In this document: positions 16,060-24,727 of the stretch, one piece after another
Layout: every line of letters starts with the position of its first letter
Numbering within the stretch: the stretch's first letter is position 1
NCBI RefSeq assembly: GCF_028737315.1
Contig: NZ_JAQZAO010000001.1
Location: 372,001-436,000, forward strand
Origin: Actinomycetospora lemnae
Lineage (GTDB): Bacteria; Actinomycetota; Actinomycetes; Mycobacteriales; Pseudonocardiaceae
Direction of reading: 5' to 3'
Length of the DNA: 64,000 bases
The notes under the pieces: generated by a model
Databases searched by the model: none
What the model was told of the DNA's origin: nothing
Seen by the model: only the letters and a program-made list of their open reading frames with translations
Made by a program: the position numbers and the translations under genes

Positions 16060-17174
16060 GCCGGCACCTCCACCCGCAGCGTCGTCCCCTGCCCCGGCAC
16101 CGACTCGAGTGCCAGGTGCCCGCCCACCTCCGCCGCCCGCTCCCGCAGGCCCAGCACGCCGACGCCGGACGACGGGTCGCCCGGCGCGGCGCCCGTGCCG
16201 TCGTCGCGGACGTCGAGGCGGACGGCGTCCGGGCCGTACTCGAGGCGCAGCTCCGCGGTGGTGGCCCGGGCGTGGCGGCGCACGTTGGTCAGCCCCTCCT
16301 GCCCGACGCGGTAGAGCGCGTCGCGGGTGGGCTCCGCGAGCGGCCGAGGGTCGCCGGCGACCACCAGACGCGTCGCCACCCCGGCCTCGCAGCTCAGGTC
16401 GGCGAGCTCCTGCAACGCCTCGGCGAGCGGGCGCCGCGCGTCGGCGTCGCGCAGGGCGCGCACCGAGCGACGGACCTCCGCCAGAGCCGCCTCGGCCTGG
16501 TCCTGGGCCTTCGCGAGCACGTCGTCCGCCCGCGCCGCGTCCGCGGCCAGGACCGCCCGCGCCGCCTTGACCTGCATCTGCACCACGGTCAGCGCGTGCC
16601 CGAGGCCGTCGTGGATGTCGCGTGCCACCCGGTTGCGCTCCTGCTCGGCCGCGAGGCGCTCGGCCTGGGCGGCGTACGCACCCAGGCGCGCGTGGGCCGT
16701 CGCCAGCTCCCGGCGGGTGCGCTGCTCGCGCTGCAGGAGCCCCGTGACGATCGCCGCGAACACCACCGCCGCGAGCGTCCCCAGCCCCTCGCGGAACCCG
16801 TCGCTCCACGACATCCCGACGTGGACGAACGGCACGCAGGCGCAGACGAGGACGACCGCGGGCAGCGGCAGGAGCAGCACGCACTGGCTGACGAGCACGA
16901 CGAGGAACAGCGTCGCCCCGACCCCGGCGTTGAGCACGAACACGACGAAGGCCAGCGGGAGCTGGACCGCCACGTAGGCGACCGACCAGGCCCGGCGGTC
17001 CCGGCGGCGCACCCGCACGAACCCGACGGTCGCCAGCGCGAGGAACACCGCGCCGAGCACGACGGCGGCGACCGACTCCCCCGACGCGACGGTCCCGACC
17101 ACCAGCGTCAGGAACGCCCCGCCGGCGAGCACCGCCAGCGCCCGGTCCACCGCCTCCCCCGCCACCCGCTGCAC
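16056..17174 (-). CDS. Sensor histidine kinase, HisKA_3/NarX-type
   Basis: A 372-residue kinase. Four to five hydrophobic helices occupy about 15-140, with no extracytoplasmic sensor domain. The HisKA_3 dimerisation motif ARDIHDGLGHALTVVQMQ carries the phospho-His, and the ATPase domain has the VGQEGLTNVRRHA N-box, DDGTG and GVLGLRERA. It resembles DesK/LiaS-like kinases that sense membrane state. The GTG at 17174 was chosen because the frame further upstream reads into low-quality coding. It is divergent from the DUF1206 gene. Confidence 0.88.
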   Translation of the reverse strand: MQRVAGEAVDRALAVLAGGAFLTLVVGTVASGESVAAVVLGAVFLALATVGFVRVRRRDRRAWSVAYVAVQLPLAFVVFVLNAGVGATLFLVVLVSQCVLLLPLPAVVLVCACVPFVHVGMSWSDGFREGLGTLAAVVFAAIVTGLLQREQRTRRELATAHARLGAYAAQAERLAAEQERNRVARDIHDGLGHALTVVQMQVKAARAVLAADAARADDVLAKAQDQAEAALAEVRRSVRALRDADARRPLAEALQELADLSCEAGVATRLVVAGDPRPLAEPTRDALYRVGQEGLTNVRRHARATTAELRLEYGPDAVRLDVRDDGTGAAPGDPSSGVGVLGLRERAAEVGGHLALESVPGQGTTLRVEVPA

Positions 17175-17181
17175 GGCGGAA

Positions 17182-18333
17182 TTGTGGGCGCCACGACGGG
17201 TCCCGCCGCAAGGGCCGGCCCCGCTCGGTGGTCCTCCGCCCCGGCATCGGGTACAGGACGGCGACCCGCGCTCCACCTCGGACGCGGGCGACCGGACCGA
17301 GGAGGCCGTCACGTCGCAGGACCAGTCGGGTGATGCCGCGTCGGCGGACCTGTCCCGCGAGGACGCGCCGTCCAGCACGCTCGAGGAGCGGGCCGAGCGG
17401 GAGACGTCGCGGGCCGACGAACAGGCGGAGCGCTCCGCCGCGCGGGCCGAGCGCACCGACGACACCACCGAGGAGGTCTCGGAGCGCGCGGAGCAGGCCG
17501 CCCACCGGGTGCGCAGTGAGCTCGCGGGCCTCGGCGCCGCCGGCGAGGGTGAGGCGCCCGTCCGGGCCGTCGAGCTGCTCGGCCGCGTCGGCCTGGTCGG
17601 CTACGGGCTCGTGCACGTCCTGATCGGCGCGATCGCGGTGCACCTCGCGCTCACCGGCGGCGGGCAGCCCGACCAGCAGGGCGCGCTGTCGAGCCTCGTC
17701 GGCAGCACCGCCGGCGTCGTCGCGATCGTCGTGGTCGTCGTCGGGCTCGTGGCCTTCGCGGTGTGGCAGGGTCTGGCGGCCGCCACCGGCTTCCGCTGGA
17801 CGTCCGGGGGCGAGCGGTTCCGCAAGCGCGTCGGCGCGGGCGCGAAGACGGTCGCGGTGCTCGCCGTCGCCGTGGCCGGGGTCCGCCTGCTGACGGGCTC
17901 GTCGGGCGGCTCCAGCTCAGCGGGCTCCGAGGCGGCCACCGCGGGGCTGCTCTCGCTGCCCGCCGGGCGGATCCTCGTCGCCGCCGTCGGCCTGGTCGTG
18001 CTGGTCGTCGCCGGGGCCACCGCCTACACCGGGATCGCCCGCAACTTCTCCGACGACCTCGACTACCGCCGGCTCCCCGACCGCCTGCGCCGGCCCGTCG
18101 AGGTGCTCGGCGTCTTCGGCCACCTCGCGCGCGCCCTGGCGTTCGCCGTCGTGGGCGTGCTGTTCGGGGTCGCGGCCCTGCTCGCCGACCCCGGCCGCGC
18201 GGGCGGGCTCGACCAGGCGCTGACCACCCTGGCCGCCCAGCCCTACGGTCCGCTGCTGCTCCTCGTGGTCGCGCTCGGGTTCGTCGCCTTCGGCGTCTAC
18301 ACCTTCGCCGAGTCCTGGGCCCGCCGCATCTGA
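17182..18333 (+). CDS. DUF1206 membrane protein with charged N-terminal extension
   Basis: The C-terminal 275 residues are a DUF1206 protein: three repeats of paired helices, starting around VELLGRVGLVGYGLVHVLIG and ending with the YTFAESWARR motif. Before this lies an unusual stretch of about 70 residues rich in Glu, Arg and Ala (EERAERETSRADEQAERSAA). Its codons are GC3-rich, so it looks translated. The true start is unclear: a TTG at 17182 opens the frame, and a GTG at 17509 would give a 274-residue protein of normal family length. The function of DUF1206 is unknown. Confidence 0.75.
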   Translation: MWAPRRVPPQGPAPLGGPPPRHRVQDGDPRSTSDAGDRTEEAVTSQDQSGDAASADLSREDAPSSTLEERAERETSRADEQAERSAARAERTDDTTEEVSERAEQAAHRVRSELAGLGAAGEGEAPVRAVELLGRVGLVGYGLVHVLIGAIAVHLALTGGGQPDQQGALSSLVGSTAGVVAIVVVVVGLVAFAVWQGLAAATGFRWTSGGERFRKRVGAGAKTVAVLAVAVAGVRLLTGSSGGSSSAGSEAATAGLLSLPAGRILVAAVGLVVLVVAGATAYTGIARNFSDDLDYRRLPDRLRRPVEVLGVFGHLARALAFAVVGVLFGVAALLADPGRAGGLDQALTTLAAQPYGPLLLLVVALGFVAFGVYTFAESWARRI

Positions 18334-18455
18334 CTCACCCCGCGGGCGTCCCGACGGTGTCGAGCCGCGGGAAGACGACCTCGTGCAGCAGCAGGTGGAC
18401 GGCGGCAGCGGTCGGGATCGCGCCCGCGGCGGGGGGCGCCCGACACCCGGGGGGG

Positions 18456-19487
18456 CTACACGGTCTTGCCGGTGGTGTCGGCGCGCGACCGGCTCGGCTG
18501 CACCCGCTTGGGCTCGCCGGGCATCTTCGGGTACTCGGGCGGGTAGGGCAGGTCGCCCAGGCCGTGGTCGCGCTGGTCGCGCTCGACCCACTCCAGCACG
18601 GTCTCCAGGCTCCCCGGGTCGTCGTGCAGGCCGGCGAGGGCGTCGCCGCGCTCGGCGAGGACGCCGGCGGCGGTGAGCACGTCGAAGTCGTCGGGGTCGA
18701 CGTCGGGCAGGTCCTCCCAGCGCAGCGGCATCGACACCGTCGCCCGCGGCGTCCCGCGCACCGACCACGCCGAGGCGATCGTGCGGTCGCGGGCGGCCTG
18801 GTTGTAGTCGAGGAACACGCGCTGCCCGCGCTCCTCCTTCCACCAGTCGACCGTCGCCTCGGCCGGGACGCGCCGGCACACCTCGCGGGCCAGCGCGATC
18901 ACCGCGCGGCGCACGCCGACGAAGTCCCACTCGGGGCGGACCGGCACGAGCACGTGGATGCCGCGCCCGCCGGAGGTCTTGGGACGCCCGTGCAGGCCGG
19001 CGTCGTCGAGCACCTCGCGCAGCACGCCGGCCACGCGCACGGCGTCGGCGAAGTCGGTGCCGGGCTGGGGGTCGAGGTCGATGCGCAGCTCGTCGGGCTG
19101 GTCGACCTCGCCGCGCCGCACGGGCCAGGGGTGGAAGTCGAAGGTGCCGAGGTTGGCGGCCCAGGGCAGCACGGCGGTGACGGTCGGGCAGATCTCCGTG
19201 GCGGAGCGGCCGCTGGGAAAGCGGACGTCGACGGTCTCGACCCACTCGGGCGCGCCCTTGGGCACACGCTTCTGGTAGAAGAACTCGCCCGTCACGCCGT
19301 CGACGAACCGCTTGAGGTGCGTCGGGCGCTCGTAGAGCACGGCCAGCAGCGGCCCGCGGACCGCCACGTAGTGCTCGACGACCTGCCGCTTCGTGATCCC
19401 GCGGTCCGGGAAGTAGACCTTGTCGGGGTTGGTGACGCGGACGGTCAGCCCGTCGACGTCGATCTCCTCGGCCGGGGACTTCGCCAC
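18456..19487 (-). CDS. ligD: Stand-alone LigD polymerase (primase-like) domain protein
   Basis: A 343-residue archaeo-eukaryotic primase-type polymerase as in the LigD Pol domain. It keeps NPDKVYFP, the DELRIDLDP metal motif, TSGGRGIHVLVP and VSMPLRWEDL. No ligase or nuclease domain is attached. In actinobacteria such proteins add ribonucleotides or fill gaps during non-homologous end joining with Ku and a separate ligase, neither of which is in this window. The GTG at 19487 starts with a basic Lys-Ser segment. The gene lies 11 bp downstream of the OhrR-type gene on the same strand. Confidence 0.9.
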   Translation of the reverse strand: MAKSPAEEIDVDGLTVRVTNPDKVYFPDRGITKRQVVEHYVAVRGPLLAVLYERPTHLKRFVDGVTGEFFYQKRVPKGAPEWVETVDVRFPSGRSATEICPTVTAVLPWAANLGTFDFHPWPVRRGEVDQPDELRIDLDPQPGTDFADAVRVAGVLREVLDDAGLHGRPKTSGGRGIHVLVPVRPEWDFVGVRRAVIALAREVCRRVPAEATVDWWKEERGQRVFLDYNQAARDRTIASAWSVRGTPRATVSMPLRWEDLPDVDPDDFDVLTAAGVLAERGDALAGLHDDPGSLETVLEWVERDQRDHGLGDLPYPPEYPKMPGEPKRVQPSRSRADTTGKTV

Positions 19488-19498
19488 GACGCGAGAGA

Positions 19499-19975
19499 TT
19501 AGCCGGTCACACCGCTCTCGTCGGCCGTCCGCAACCGGTCGGCGAGGGCCTGGAGCTCCGTCCGCAGCCGGACGATGTCCTCGATGCTCATGCCCGTCTC
19601 GGCCTGTACCCGGCGCTGGACGGCGAGCACGGGCTCGCGCAGGGCCTCGCCCTCCGAGGTGCACGTGACCTCGACGGTGCGCTCGTCCTCGGGGCGCCGG
19701 CGGCGTACCACGCGGCCCCGCTCCTCGAGGCGCTGCAGCAGCGGCGAGAGGGTGCCGCTGTCGAGATGCAGCTCGCGGCACAGCGTCCCCATCGTCGTGG
19801 GTCCGTGCTCCCAGAGCACGAGCAGCACGACGTACTGGCTGTAGGTCAGACCCAGGGGTGCGAGACCGCGCCGGTACGACGCAGAGATCGCCCGCGAGGC
19901 GTCGTGCAGCGCGAAGCACAGCTGGGTGTCCAGGGTCGTGCACGCCGCGGAAGTCGCCGAGGTCTCCGTGCTCAT
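19499..19975 (-). CDS. OhrR/MarR family organic-peroxide regulator
   Basis: A 158-residue MarR protein. The segment LDTQLCFALHDASRAI places a Cys (Cys20) where OhrR has its peroxide-sensing cysteine, and the winged helix shows LTYSQYVVLLVLWEHGP and LDSGTLSPLLQRLEERG with the DERTVEV wing. OhrR usually represses an Ohr peroxidase; no Ohr gene is here, but msrB lies about 400 bp away on the other strand. The ATG is 6 nt from a TACCAT -10 box, so the mRNA is probably leaderless. Confidence 0.88.
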   Translation of the reverse strand: MSTETSATSAACTTLDTQLCFALHDASRAISASYRRGLAPLGLTYSQYVVLLVLWEHGPTTMGTLCRELHLDSGTLSPLLQRLEERGRVVRRRRPEDERTVEVTCTSEGEALREPVLAVQRRVQAETGMSIEDIVRLRTELQALADRLRTADESGVTG

Positions 19976-19981
19976 GACCCG

Positions 19982-20017
19982 ATGGTAGGCCCGACGGGAA
20001 GTGGCGCGGGTTACCGT
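19982..20017. promoter_or_regulatory. Divergent promoter pair with leaderless starts
   Basis: On the minus strand TACCAT (complement of 19982-19987) lies 6 nt from the OhrR-type ATG. On the plus strand TACCGT (20012-20017) lies 6 nt from the ATG at 20024. Both would start transcripts at or near the start codon. The 48-bp shared region is where an OhrR operator would be expected. Confidence 0.5.
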
Positions 20018-20023
20018 GGGTCG

Positions 20024-20371
20024 ATGAGCGCGTCGAAAGCCCCAGGTGGGGGCCGCTCCGGTGCCCCCGATCAAGGTCCGGACGAGCCCGCGGGACCGCA
20101 CGGACGGTTCGCCGACGACCTCGTCGGCCTCGACCCCGACGACCCCGAGGCCCGCGCCTTCGCCGCGCACCTCGACCGGATGGAGCAGGCCGGCCCGGCC
20201 GCGTTCACCGTGGAGGGGCAACTGGCCGGGGTCCGTGACTTCGCCGAATCCGCCAACCGGGCGGACGGCCCGCGCCGGCTCGCCGCGGTCGTGCTCGTCG
20301 CCCTCGTCCTCCTCGGCACCGGGTTCGTGATCTTCGAGGTGCTCGAGCTGGTGCTCAGCACGGCCTTCTAG
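20024..20371 (+). CDS. Small single-pass membrane protein
   Basis: A 115-residue protein, hydrophilic and acidic up to about residue 85, with one C-terminal helix (about 86-108, AAVVLVALVLLGTGFVIFEV). It looks like a tail-anchored protein with its bulk in the cytoplasm. No family is recognised. It lies between the OhrR-type regulator and msrB, so it may share their oxidative-stress control. Confidence 0.65.
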   Translation: MSASKAPGGGRSGAPDQGPDEPAGPHGRFADDLVGLDPDDPEARAFAAHLDRMEQAGPAAFTVEGQLAGVRDFAESANRADGPRRLAAVVLVALVLLGTGFVIFEVLELVLSTAF

Positions 20372-20398
20372 ACGTGCACGACGTATTAGCCTGGGGGC

Positions 20399-20824
20399 AT
20401 GAGCAGTGACGCCTCGATCGGCACCCCGAAGGTCAGCAAGTCCGACGCCGAGTGGCGCGAGCAGCTGACGCCGGAGGAGTACCAGGTGCTGCGGCAGGCG
20501 GGGACGGAGCGCCCGTTCACCGGGGAGTACGACGAGGTCTTCACCGAGGGCGTCTACTCCTGCCGCGCCTGCGGCGCCGAGCTCTTCCGCTCCGAGACCA
20601 AGTTCGCCTCCCACTGCGGGTGGCCGTCGTTCTACGCCCCCTCGGCCGACGACAACGTGATCCTGCGCGAGGACCGCTCGATGGGCATGACCCGCGTCGA
20701 GGTGCTCTGCGCGACCTGCCACTCGCACCTGGGCCATGTGTTCAGCGGCGAGGGCTACGGCACGCCCACCGACCAGCGCTACTGCATGAACTCGGTGAGC
20801 CTGCGCCTCGAGCCCACGAGCTGA
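20399..20824 (+). CDS. msrB: Peptide-methionine (R)-S-oxide reductase MsrB
   Basis: A 141-residue MsrB. It has the two zinc CxxC motifs (SCRACGAE and CATCHSHLGH), the core FASHCGWPSFY and the C-terminal RYCMNSVSL with the catalytic cysteine. It repairs methionine-R-sulfoxide in proteins. The ATG follows a TATTAG box (20384-20389) by 10 nt, again suggesting little or no leader. The equivalent M. tuberculosis gene, Rv2674, also sits near hemQ. Confidence 0.96.
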   Translation: MSSDASIGTPKVSKSDAEWREQLTPEEYQVLRQAGTERPFTGEYDEVFTEGVYSCRACGAELFRSETKFASHCGWPSFYAPSADDNVILREDRSMGMTRVEVLCATCHSHLGHVFSGEGYGTPTDQRYCMNSVSLRLEPTS

Positions 20825-20876
20825 GGTCCCCCGGGGCGCCCGGACGGGTGGCGCGGCCCGTTACGGTCGTCGGCCG

Positions 20877-21599
20877 ATGTCCACGATGACCGCCCGTGAT
20901 CTCGGCCGACGCCTCGCCCGCCGTCTCCACCCGGTCCAGCCGCGCCGGCTGCTCGTCGCGGCCGGTCGGCAGCTCTCGCCCCGCCACCTCACCGGTCTGC
21001 GCACCGCCCTCGGCGCGCTGGAGCAGGGCAGCTGGATGCGGGGCCTGGAGCTGCACGTCCCCAACCGCGGGGACCGGTTCGCGGTGTTCGCCGAGGTCGT
21101 CGAGCGCCTGCGCTCCCCGCGCCCGCTCTACCTCGAGTTCGGCGTGCACGAGGGCCGCACGCTGCGCTGGTGGAGCGAGCACCTCACCACGCCGGGTGCG
21201 CGCCTGATCGGGTTCGACAGCTTCGACGGCCTGCCCGACGACTGGCACCCCGACGCCCCCGCGGGCAGCTTCGCCACCGGGGTGGTGCCGCGGATCGACG
21301 ACCCGCGGGTCGAGATCGTGCCCGGCTGGTTCTCCGACACCCTGCCGGGCCGGACGCTACCGCCGCACGACGAGCTCGTCGTCAACGTCGACTGCGACCT
21401 CTACTCGAGCACGCGCGCGGTCCTCGACTGGCTCGAGCCCCACCTGCGGCCCGGTACGCTCGTCTACTTCGACGACCTGTTCGACCACGACGCCGAGCTG
21501 CGCGCCGTCTGGGAGTGGGTGGACGCCCATCCCGAGGCCGTCCGCCCGCTGTCGATGGCGCGCTGGGGACAGCACCTGCTCCTCGAGTACCGCGCCTGA
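20877..21599 (+). CDS. TylF/macrocin-O-methyltransferase-like class I methyltransferase
   Basis: A 240-residue protein. LYLEFGVHEGRTLRWWSEHL is the SAM-binding loop, FDSFDGLPDDW follows as in the TylF family, and VNVDCDLYSSTRAVLDWL and YFDDLF carry the acidic metal-binding residues. TylF-type enzymes methylate sugar hydroxyls using Mg2+; the substrate here is unknown. The ATG at 20877 is 9 nt from TACGGT (20862-20867). Confidence 0.82.
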   Translation: MSTMTARDLGRRLARRLHPVQPRRLLVAAGRQLSPRHLTGLRTALGALEQGSWMRGLELHVPNRGDRFAVFAEVVERLRSPRPLYLEFGVHEGRTLRWWSEHLTTPGARLIGFDSFDGLPDDWHPDAPAGSFATGVVPRIDDPRVEIVPGWFSDTLPGRTLPPHDELVVNVDCDLYSSTRAVLDWLEPHLRPGTLVYFDDLFDHDAELRAVWEWVDAHPEAVRPLSMARWGQHLLLEYRA

Positions 21600-21759
21600 G
21601 ACACCCCACCACCCCTGCTCCGTCCGGACCAATCCGCGCGCCCGCCACGACGCATTCCCCGCGGCGACCGGTGTCGGACACCACCGCCGGGAGCCGCCGA
21701 CGGGCAGGATCGTTAGTGTCGGAGGACGGCCAGCCCGCCTCCGCGCCGGAGAGAGGACG

Positions 21760-22188
21760 ATGCCGTCGATGGGCCATCCGCTGCGTCCCCGCACCTCGGA
21801 CGACCACCCCCGCCGCGCGCACCCGCTGTCCGCACGGCTGCCGCGGTTCGACGAGACGGTGCAGTACGACGTCATCCGCGACACGTTGATGCCCGAGGAG
21901 CACATCGACGGCGTCTACGCCAGCGACAGCGCGGGCATCGCCCTGTGCGGCATCACCAACCGCCGGGTCATCCTGCTCGACACCGCGTTCCCGGGCGGTC
22001 GCGCCGCCCTCATCACGGCGCCCTACAGCCGGATCACCACGGTGTCGTACGTGTCCGCCGAGGACGAGCCGATCTTCTCGAACACCGTCGCGATCCAGGT
22101 CGGCCGGACGTTCTACGAGGTGACGTGCCGCGGCCCCGAGCAGGCCGCGGAGATCCACGACCTCATCACCTGGCACCTCATCGACTGA
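21760..22188 (+). CDS. Bacterial PH-domain (YokE-like) protein
   Basis: A 142-residue soluble protein. After a basic, Pro-rich N-terminus, residues 45-140 match a bacterial PH-like fold: GIALCGITNRRVILLDTAFP, then YSRITTVSYV and IQVGRTFYEVTCRG. Its role is unknown; these domains often bind lipids or partner proteins. The start at 21760 follows GAGAGG; the ATG at 21769 is an alternative. Its end overlaps the convergent racemase-like fragment by 11 bp. Confidence 0.7.
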   Translation: MPSMGHPLRPRTSDDHPRRAHPLSARLPRFDETVQYDVIRDTLMPEEHIDGVYASDSAGIALCGITNRRVILLDTAFPGGRAALITAPYSRITTVSYVSAEDEPIFSNTVAIQVGRTFYEVTCRGPEQAAEIHDLITWHLID

Positions 22189-22492
22189 GGGCGAGCACCC
22201 CGGACGACGGGGCCAGCAGCTCCTCGACGCCGGCCGCGGCGATGCCGCGCTCGCGGGCGACGCGCACGACGTGGTCGGTGAGCGCCGGCCACGTGCAGAT
22301 CACGGCGTCGACGTCGCGGCCCACCAGCTCGCCGACGCGGGCGGCGACGCGGGTGCCGATGTCGCGGCCGGGCTCGAGCAGCATGCGGTCGACCAGGTGG
22401 ACGTCGGTGACGCCGGGTGCGTAATCCGCGAGGAGACGGCGGGCCTCACGGACGTGCGCCGCCGCGACGTGAAGGAAACCCACGGTCGCCAC
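22178..22492 (-). CDS. Short Asp/Glu racemase-like protein, possibly truncated
   Basis: A 104-residue protein starting TVGFLHVAAAHVREARRLL, followed by VTDVHLVDRMLLEPGRD and AVICTWPALTDH. This resembles the N-terminal half of the Asp/Glu racemase superfamily, including the position where the first catalytic cysteine is expected (VICTW). Full family members have over 200 residues, so this is either a degenerate or a half-domain protein. The coding quality is good, which argues against a recent frameshift. Confidence 0.55.
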   Translation of the reverse strand: MATVGFLHVAAAHVREARRLLADYAPGVTDVHLVDRMLLEPGRDIGTRVAARVGELVGRDVDAVICTWPALTDHVVRVARERGIAAAGVEELLAPSSGVLALSR

Positions 22493-22586
22493 ACACGGAA
22501 TATGTCACGTCGCGTTGCGTGAGGCGAGAACTTGATCGATGTACGGCTCGTCCGGTACGGCGGGCGGCGCCCCGTTACGGCAGGGA

Positions 22587-23279
22587 TTACGGCAGAGAGG
22601 TGACGAGCTGGCCCGGCGACACCCGCGGACCGGTGAAGAACGGGATCTCCACGCGCACGTGCCGGCGGGCCTCGGTGGCGCGCAGGTCGCGCATGAGGTC
22701 GACGATCCGGTCGAGCTGGTCGGCCTCGAACGCGAGGATCCACTCGTAGTCGCCGAGCGCGAACGCGGGCACGGTGTTCGCGCGGACGTCGGCGTAGCCG
22801 CGGGCGGCCTTGCCGTGGTCGGCGAGCATGGTGCGCCGCTCCTCGTCGGGCAGCAGGTACCAGTCGTAGGAGCGCACGAAGGGGTAGAGGCAGAGGTAGC
22901 CCTTGGGCTCCTCGCCGGCGATGAACGCCGGCACGTGGCTCTTGTTGAACTCCGCGGGACGGTGCAGCGCCGTGCCCGACCACACCGGGGTCGACGCGCG
23001 CCCGAGCGCGGTGCGGCGCAGCGCCGAGTACGTGGCCTGCAGCGACTCGATGTCCGGCGCGTGGGTCCAGACCATCCAGTCGGCGTCGGCGCGCATGCCG
23101 GCGAGGTCGTAGAGGCCGCGGACGGCCACGCCCTTGCCGTCGGCCTGCTCGAGCACGCCGGCGAGCTCGTCACCGAGGGCCGCGCGGTCCTCGGGCAGGC
23201 GCGCCGGGTCGGTGCGGAAGACCGACCACATGGCGTAGCGCAGGGTCGAGTTCAGCTCGTCGTAGTTCAGCCGGGCCAC
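22587..23279 (-). CDS. hemQ: Coproheme decarboxylase HemQ
   Basis: A 230-residue chlorite-dismutase-fold protein. [17 protein letters not shown] carries the conserved aromatic region, with the catalytic Tyr and proximal His region downstream ([14 protein letters not shown]). HemQ oxidatively decarboxylates coproheme III to haem b, the last step of the coproporphyrin-dependent pathway of Gram-positive bacteria. hemG and hemE lie nearby on the same strand in the order known from M. tuberculosis (Rv2676c-Rv2678c), here interrupted by a DUF2252 gene. Confidence 0.95.
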   Translation of the reverse strand: MARLNYDELNSTLRYAMWSVFRTDPARLPEDRAALGDELAGVLEQADGKGVAVRGLYDLAGMRADADWMVWTHAPDIESLQATYSALRRTALGRASTPVWSGTALHRPAEFNKSHVPAFIAGEEPKGYLCLYPFVRSYDWYLLPDEERRTMLADHGKAARGYADVRANTVPAFALGDYEWILAFEADQLDRIVDLMRDLRATEARRHVRVEIPFFTGPRVSPGQLVTSLP

Positions 23280-23340
23280 GCGCTCAGTGTCTCACCGACC
23301 CGGGAGACGCACCGAAGCGGAGCTCGACCCCGGGCCCGCG

Positions 23341-24693
23341 TCAGAGGGACTCCGCGGCACTGGAGACGCCGGGCACGCGGTCGGCGCGGAACGCCTCGAC
23401 GAAGCGGCGGTGGTCGTCGCGCACGATGCCGGCGTAGTCGCGGGCGAAGGCGACGAGGTCGGCGACGAACGCGTCGTCCCGGTCGCCCACCACCCCGAGG
23501 ACGGCGTCCTCGACCTGCCCCTCCACCAGCCCCTGCTCGGCGTCGGCGTCGGAGACGCAGTGCGCCCGGGCGGTGGCGCGCCCGAGGTGGTGCAGGACGT
23601 CGCGCAGGTCGCGGGGCTCGGTGAGGTCGTCCCAGTCGAGGTCGTTCTCGTACGGCGAGAGCTCGGCGACGACGTAGCCGACGCCGCGCATCTCGGTCCA
23701 GCCGAGCAGGCGGTCGGCGTGGGCCTGCAGGGCACGGCGCGACAGGGCGGTGCGGTGGCCGTGGTGGGTGAACCACGACGCCACCTCGGGATCGTCGACG
23801 ACGCGGCTCGGCGCCGCGCGCACCGCCTGCTTCATCGACAGCACGATGTCGTTGTCGAGCGCCTCGTTCGGGCCCTCGATGAGCACGTTGTAGGCCGGGA
23901 GACCGGCGCTGCCGATGCCGAAGCCGCTGCGTCCGACGACGTCGTGCACGCCGTACGCCGTGTCCGGCCACCGCTTCGTGTGCGGGATGGTCCCGAGGTA
24001 GGCCTCGTAGGCGGCGAGCACCTCGGCGCGCTCGTCGTCCTCGAGGCGGCGCACCCCGGGCCCGGCTCGGAAGACCCGGTCCTCGCCCTCGATCTCGGTG
24101 AGCGCGTCGAGGAGGCCCCGCCGGCTCCTCTCCCGTGAGCGCTGCAGGGCCTCGCGGATCGGGCCGTCGGTGTTCCGCCGCGTCAGCGCGACCTCCCGCT
24201 CGTCAGAGCCGCCCGAGAACGAGCGCACCGCGGCGAGGTAGGCGCGCAGGTAGGTGGCGTTGAGCGCGTCGATGTCGGCGTCGGAGAACGCCTTGGACCA
24301 GCCGAGCAGGGCCACGCTCGCCACGAGCCGGCGCAGGTCCCAGGTCCAGGGGGCGACGTAGGCCTCGTCGAAGTCGTTGACGTCGAAGACGAGCACGCCG
24401 TCGCCGTCGAGGTAGGTCCCGAAGTTCTCGGCGTGCAGGTCGCCCTGGATCCACACGCGCCGGGTCCGGTCGTCGACCCAGGGGTCGTCCAGGCGGGCGA
24501 CGTCGGCGTAGTAGAGCGGCGCGCTGCCCCGGTAGAACGCGAAGGGCTCGACGGCCATCTTGCGGAACTTGTTGCGGAACGCCGCGGGCGAGGCCGACAT
24601 CAGATCGGAGAACGCGTCGACGAGCACGTCCACGATGAACGCCGCCCGCTCGTCGTCGTTCCGGGAGCCGAGCGCGCCGGCGAGGACGTCCAT
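23341..24693 (-). CDS. DUF2252 kinase-like protein
   Basis: A 450-residue protein. RMAVEPFAFYRG-like N-terminal sequence (here KMAVEPFAFYRG), then WIQGDLHAENFGTYLD and VFDVNDFDEAYVAPW are the DUF2252 signature. The GDLHAEN and DVNDFD motifs resemble the catalytic and metal-binding loops of aminoglycoside-phosphotransferase-like kinases. The biological substrate is unknown. The ATG at 24693 was chosen because it opens the conserved region. It is inserted between hemQ and hemG relative to mycobacteria. Confidence 0.85.
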   Translation of the reverse strand: MDVLAGALGSRNDDERAAFIVDVLVDAFSDLMSASPAAFRNKFRKMAVEPFAFYRGSAPLYYADVARLDDPWVDDRTRRVWIQGDLHAENFGTYLDGDGVLVFDVNDFDEAYVAPWTWDLRRLVASVALLGWSKAFSDADIDALNATYLRAYLAAVRSFSGGSDEREVALTRRNTDGPIREALQRSRERSRRGLLDALTEIEGEDRVFRAGPGVRRLEDDERAEVLAAYEAYLGTIPHTKRWPDTAYGVHDVVGRSGFGIGSAGLPAYNVLIEGPNEALDNDIVLSMKQAVRAAPSRVVDDPEVASWFTHHGHRTALSRRALQAHADRLLGWTEMRGVGYVVAELSPYENDLDWDDLTEPRDLRDVLHHLGRATARAHCVSDADAEQGLVEGQVEDAVLGVVGDRDDAFVADLVAFARDYAGIVRDDHRRFVEAFRADRVPGVSSAAESL

Positions 24694-24727
24694 GGCGATC
24701 AGTCTGTCGGTACCCGTGCCGAGGACG

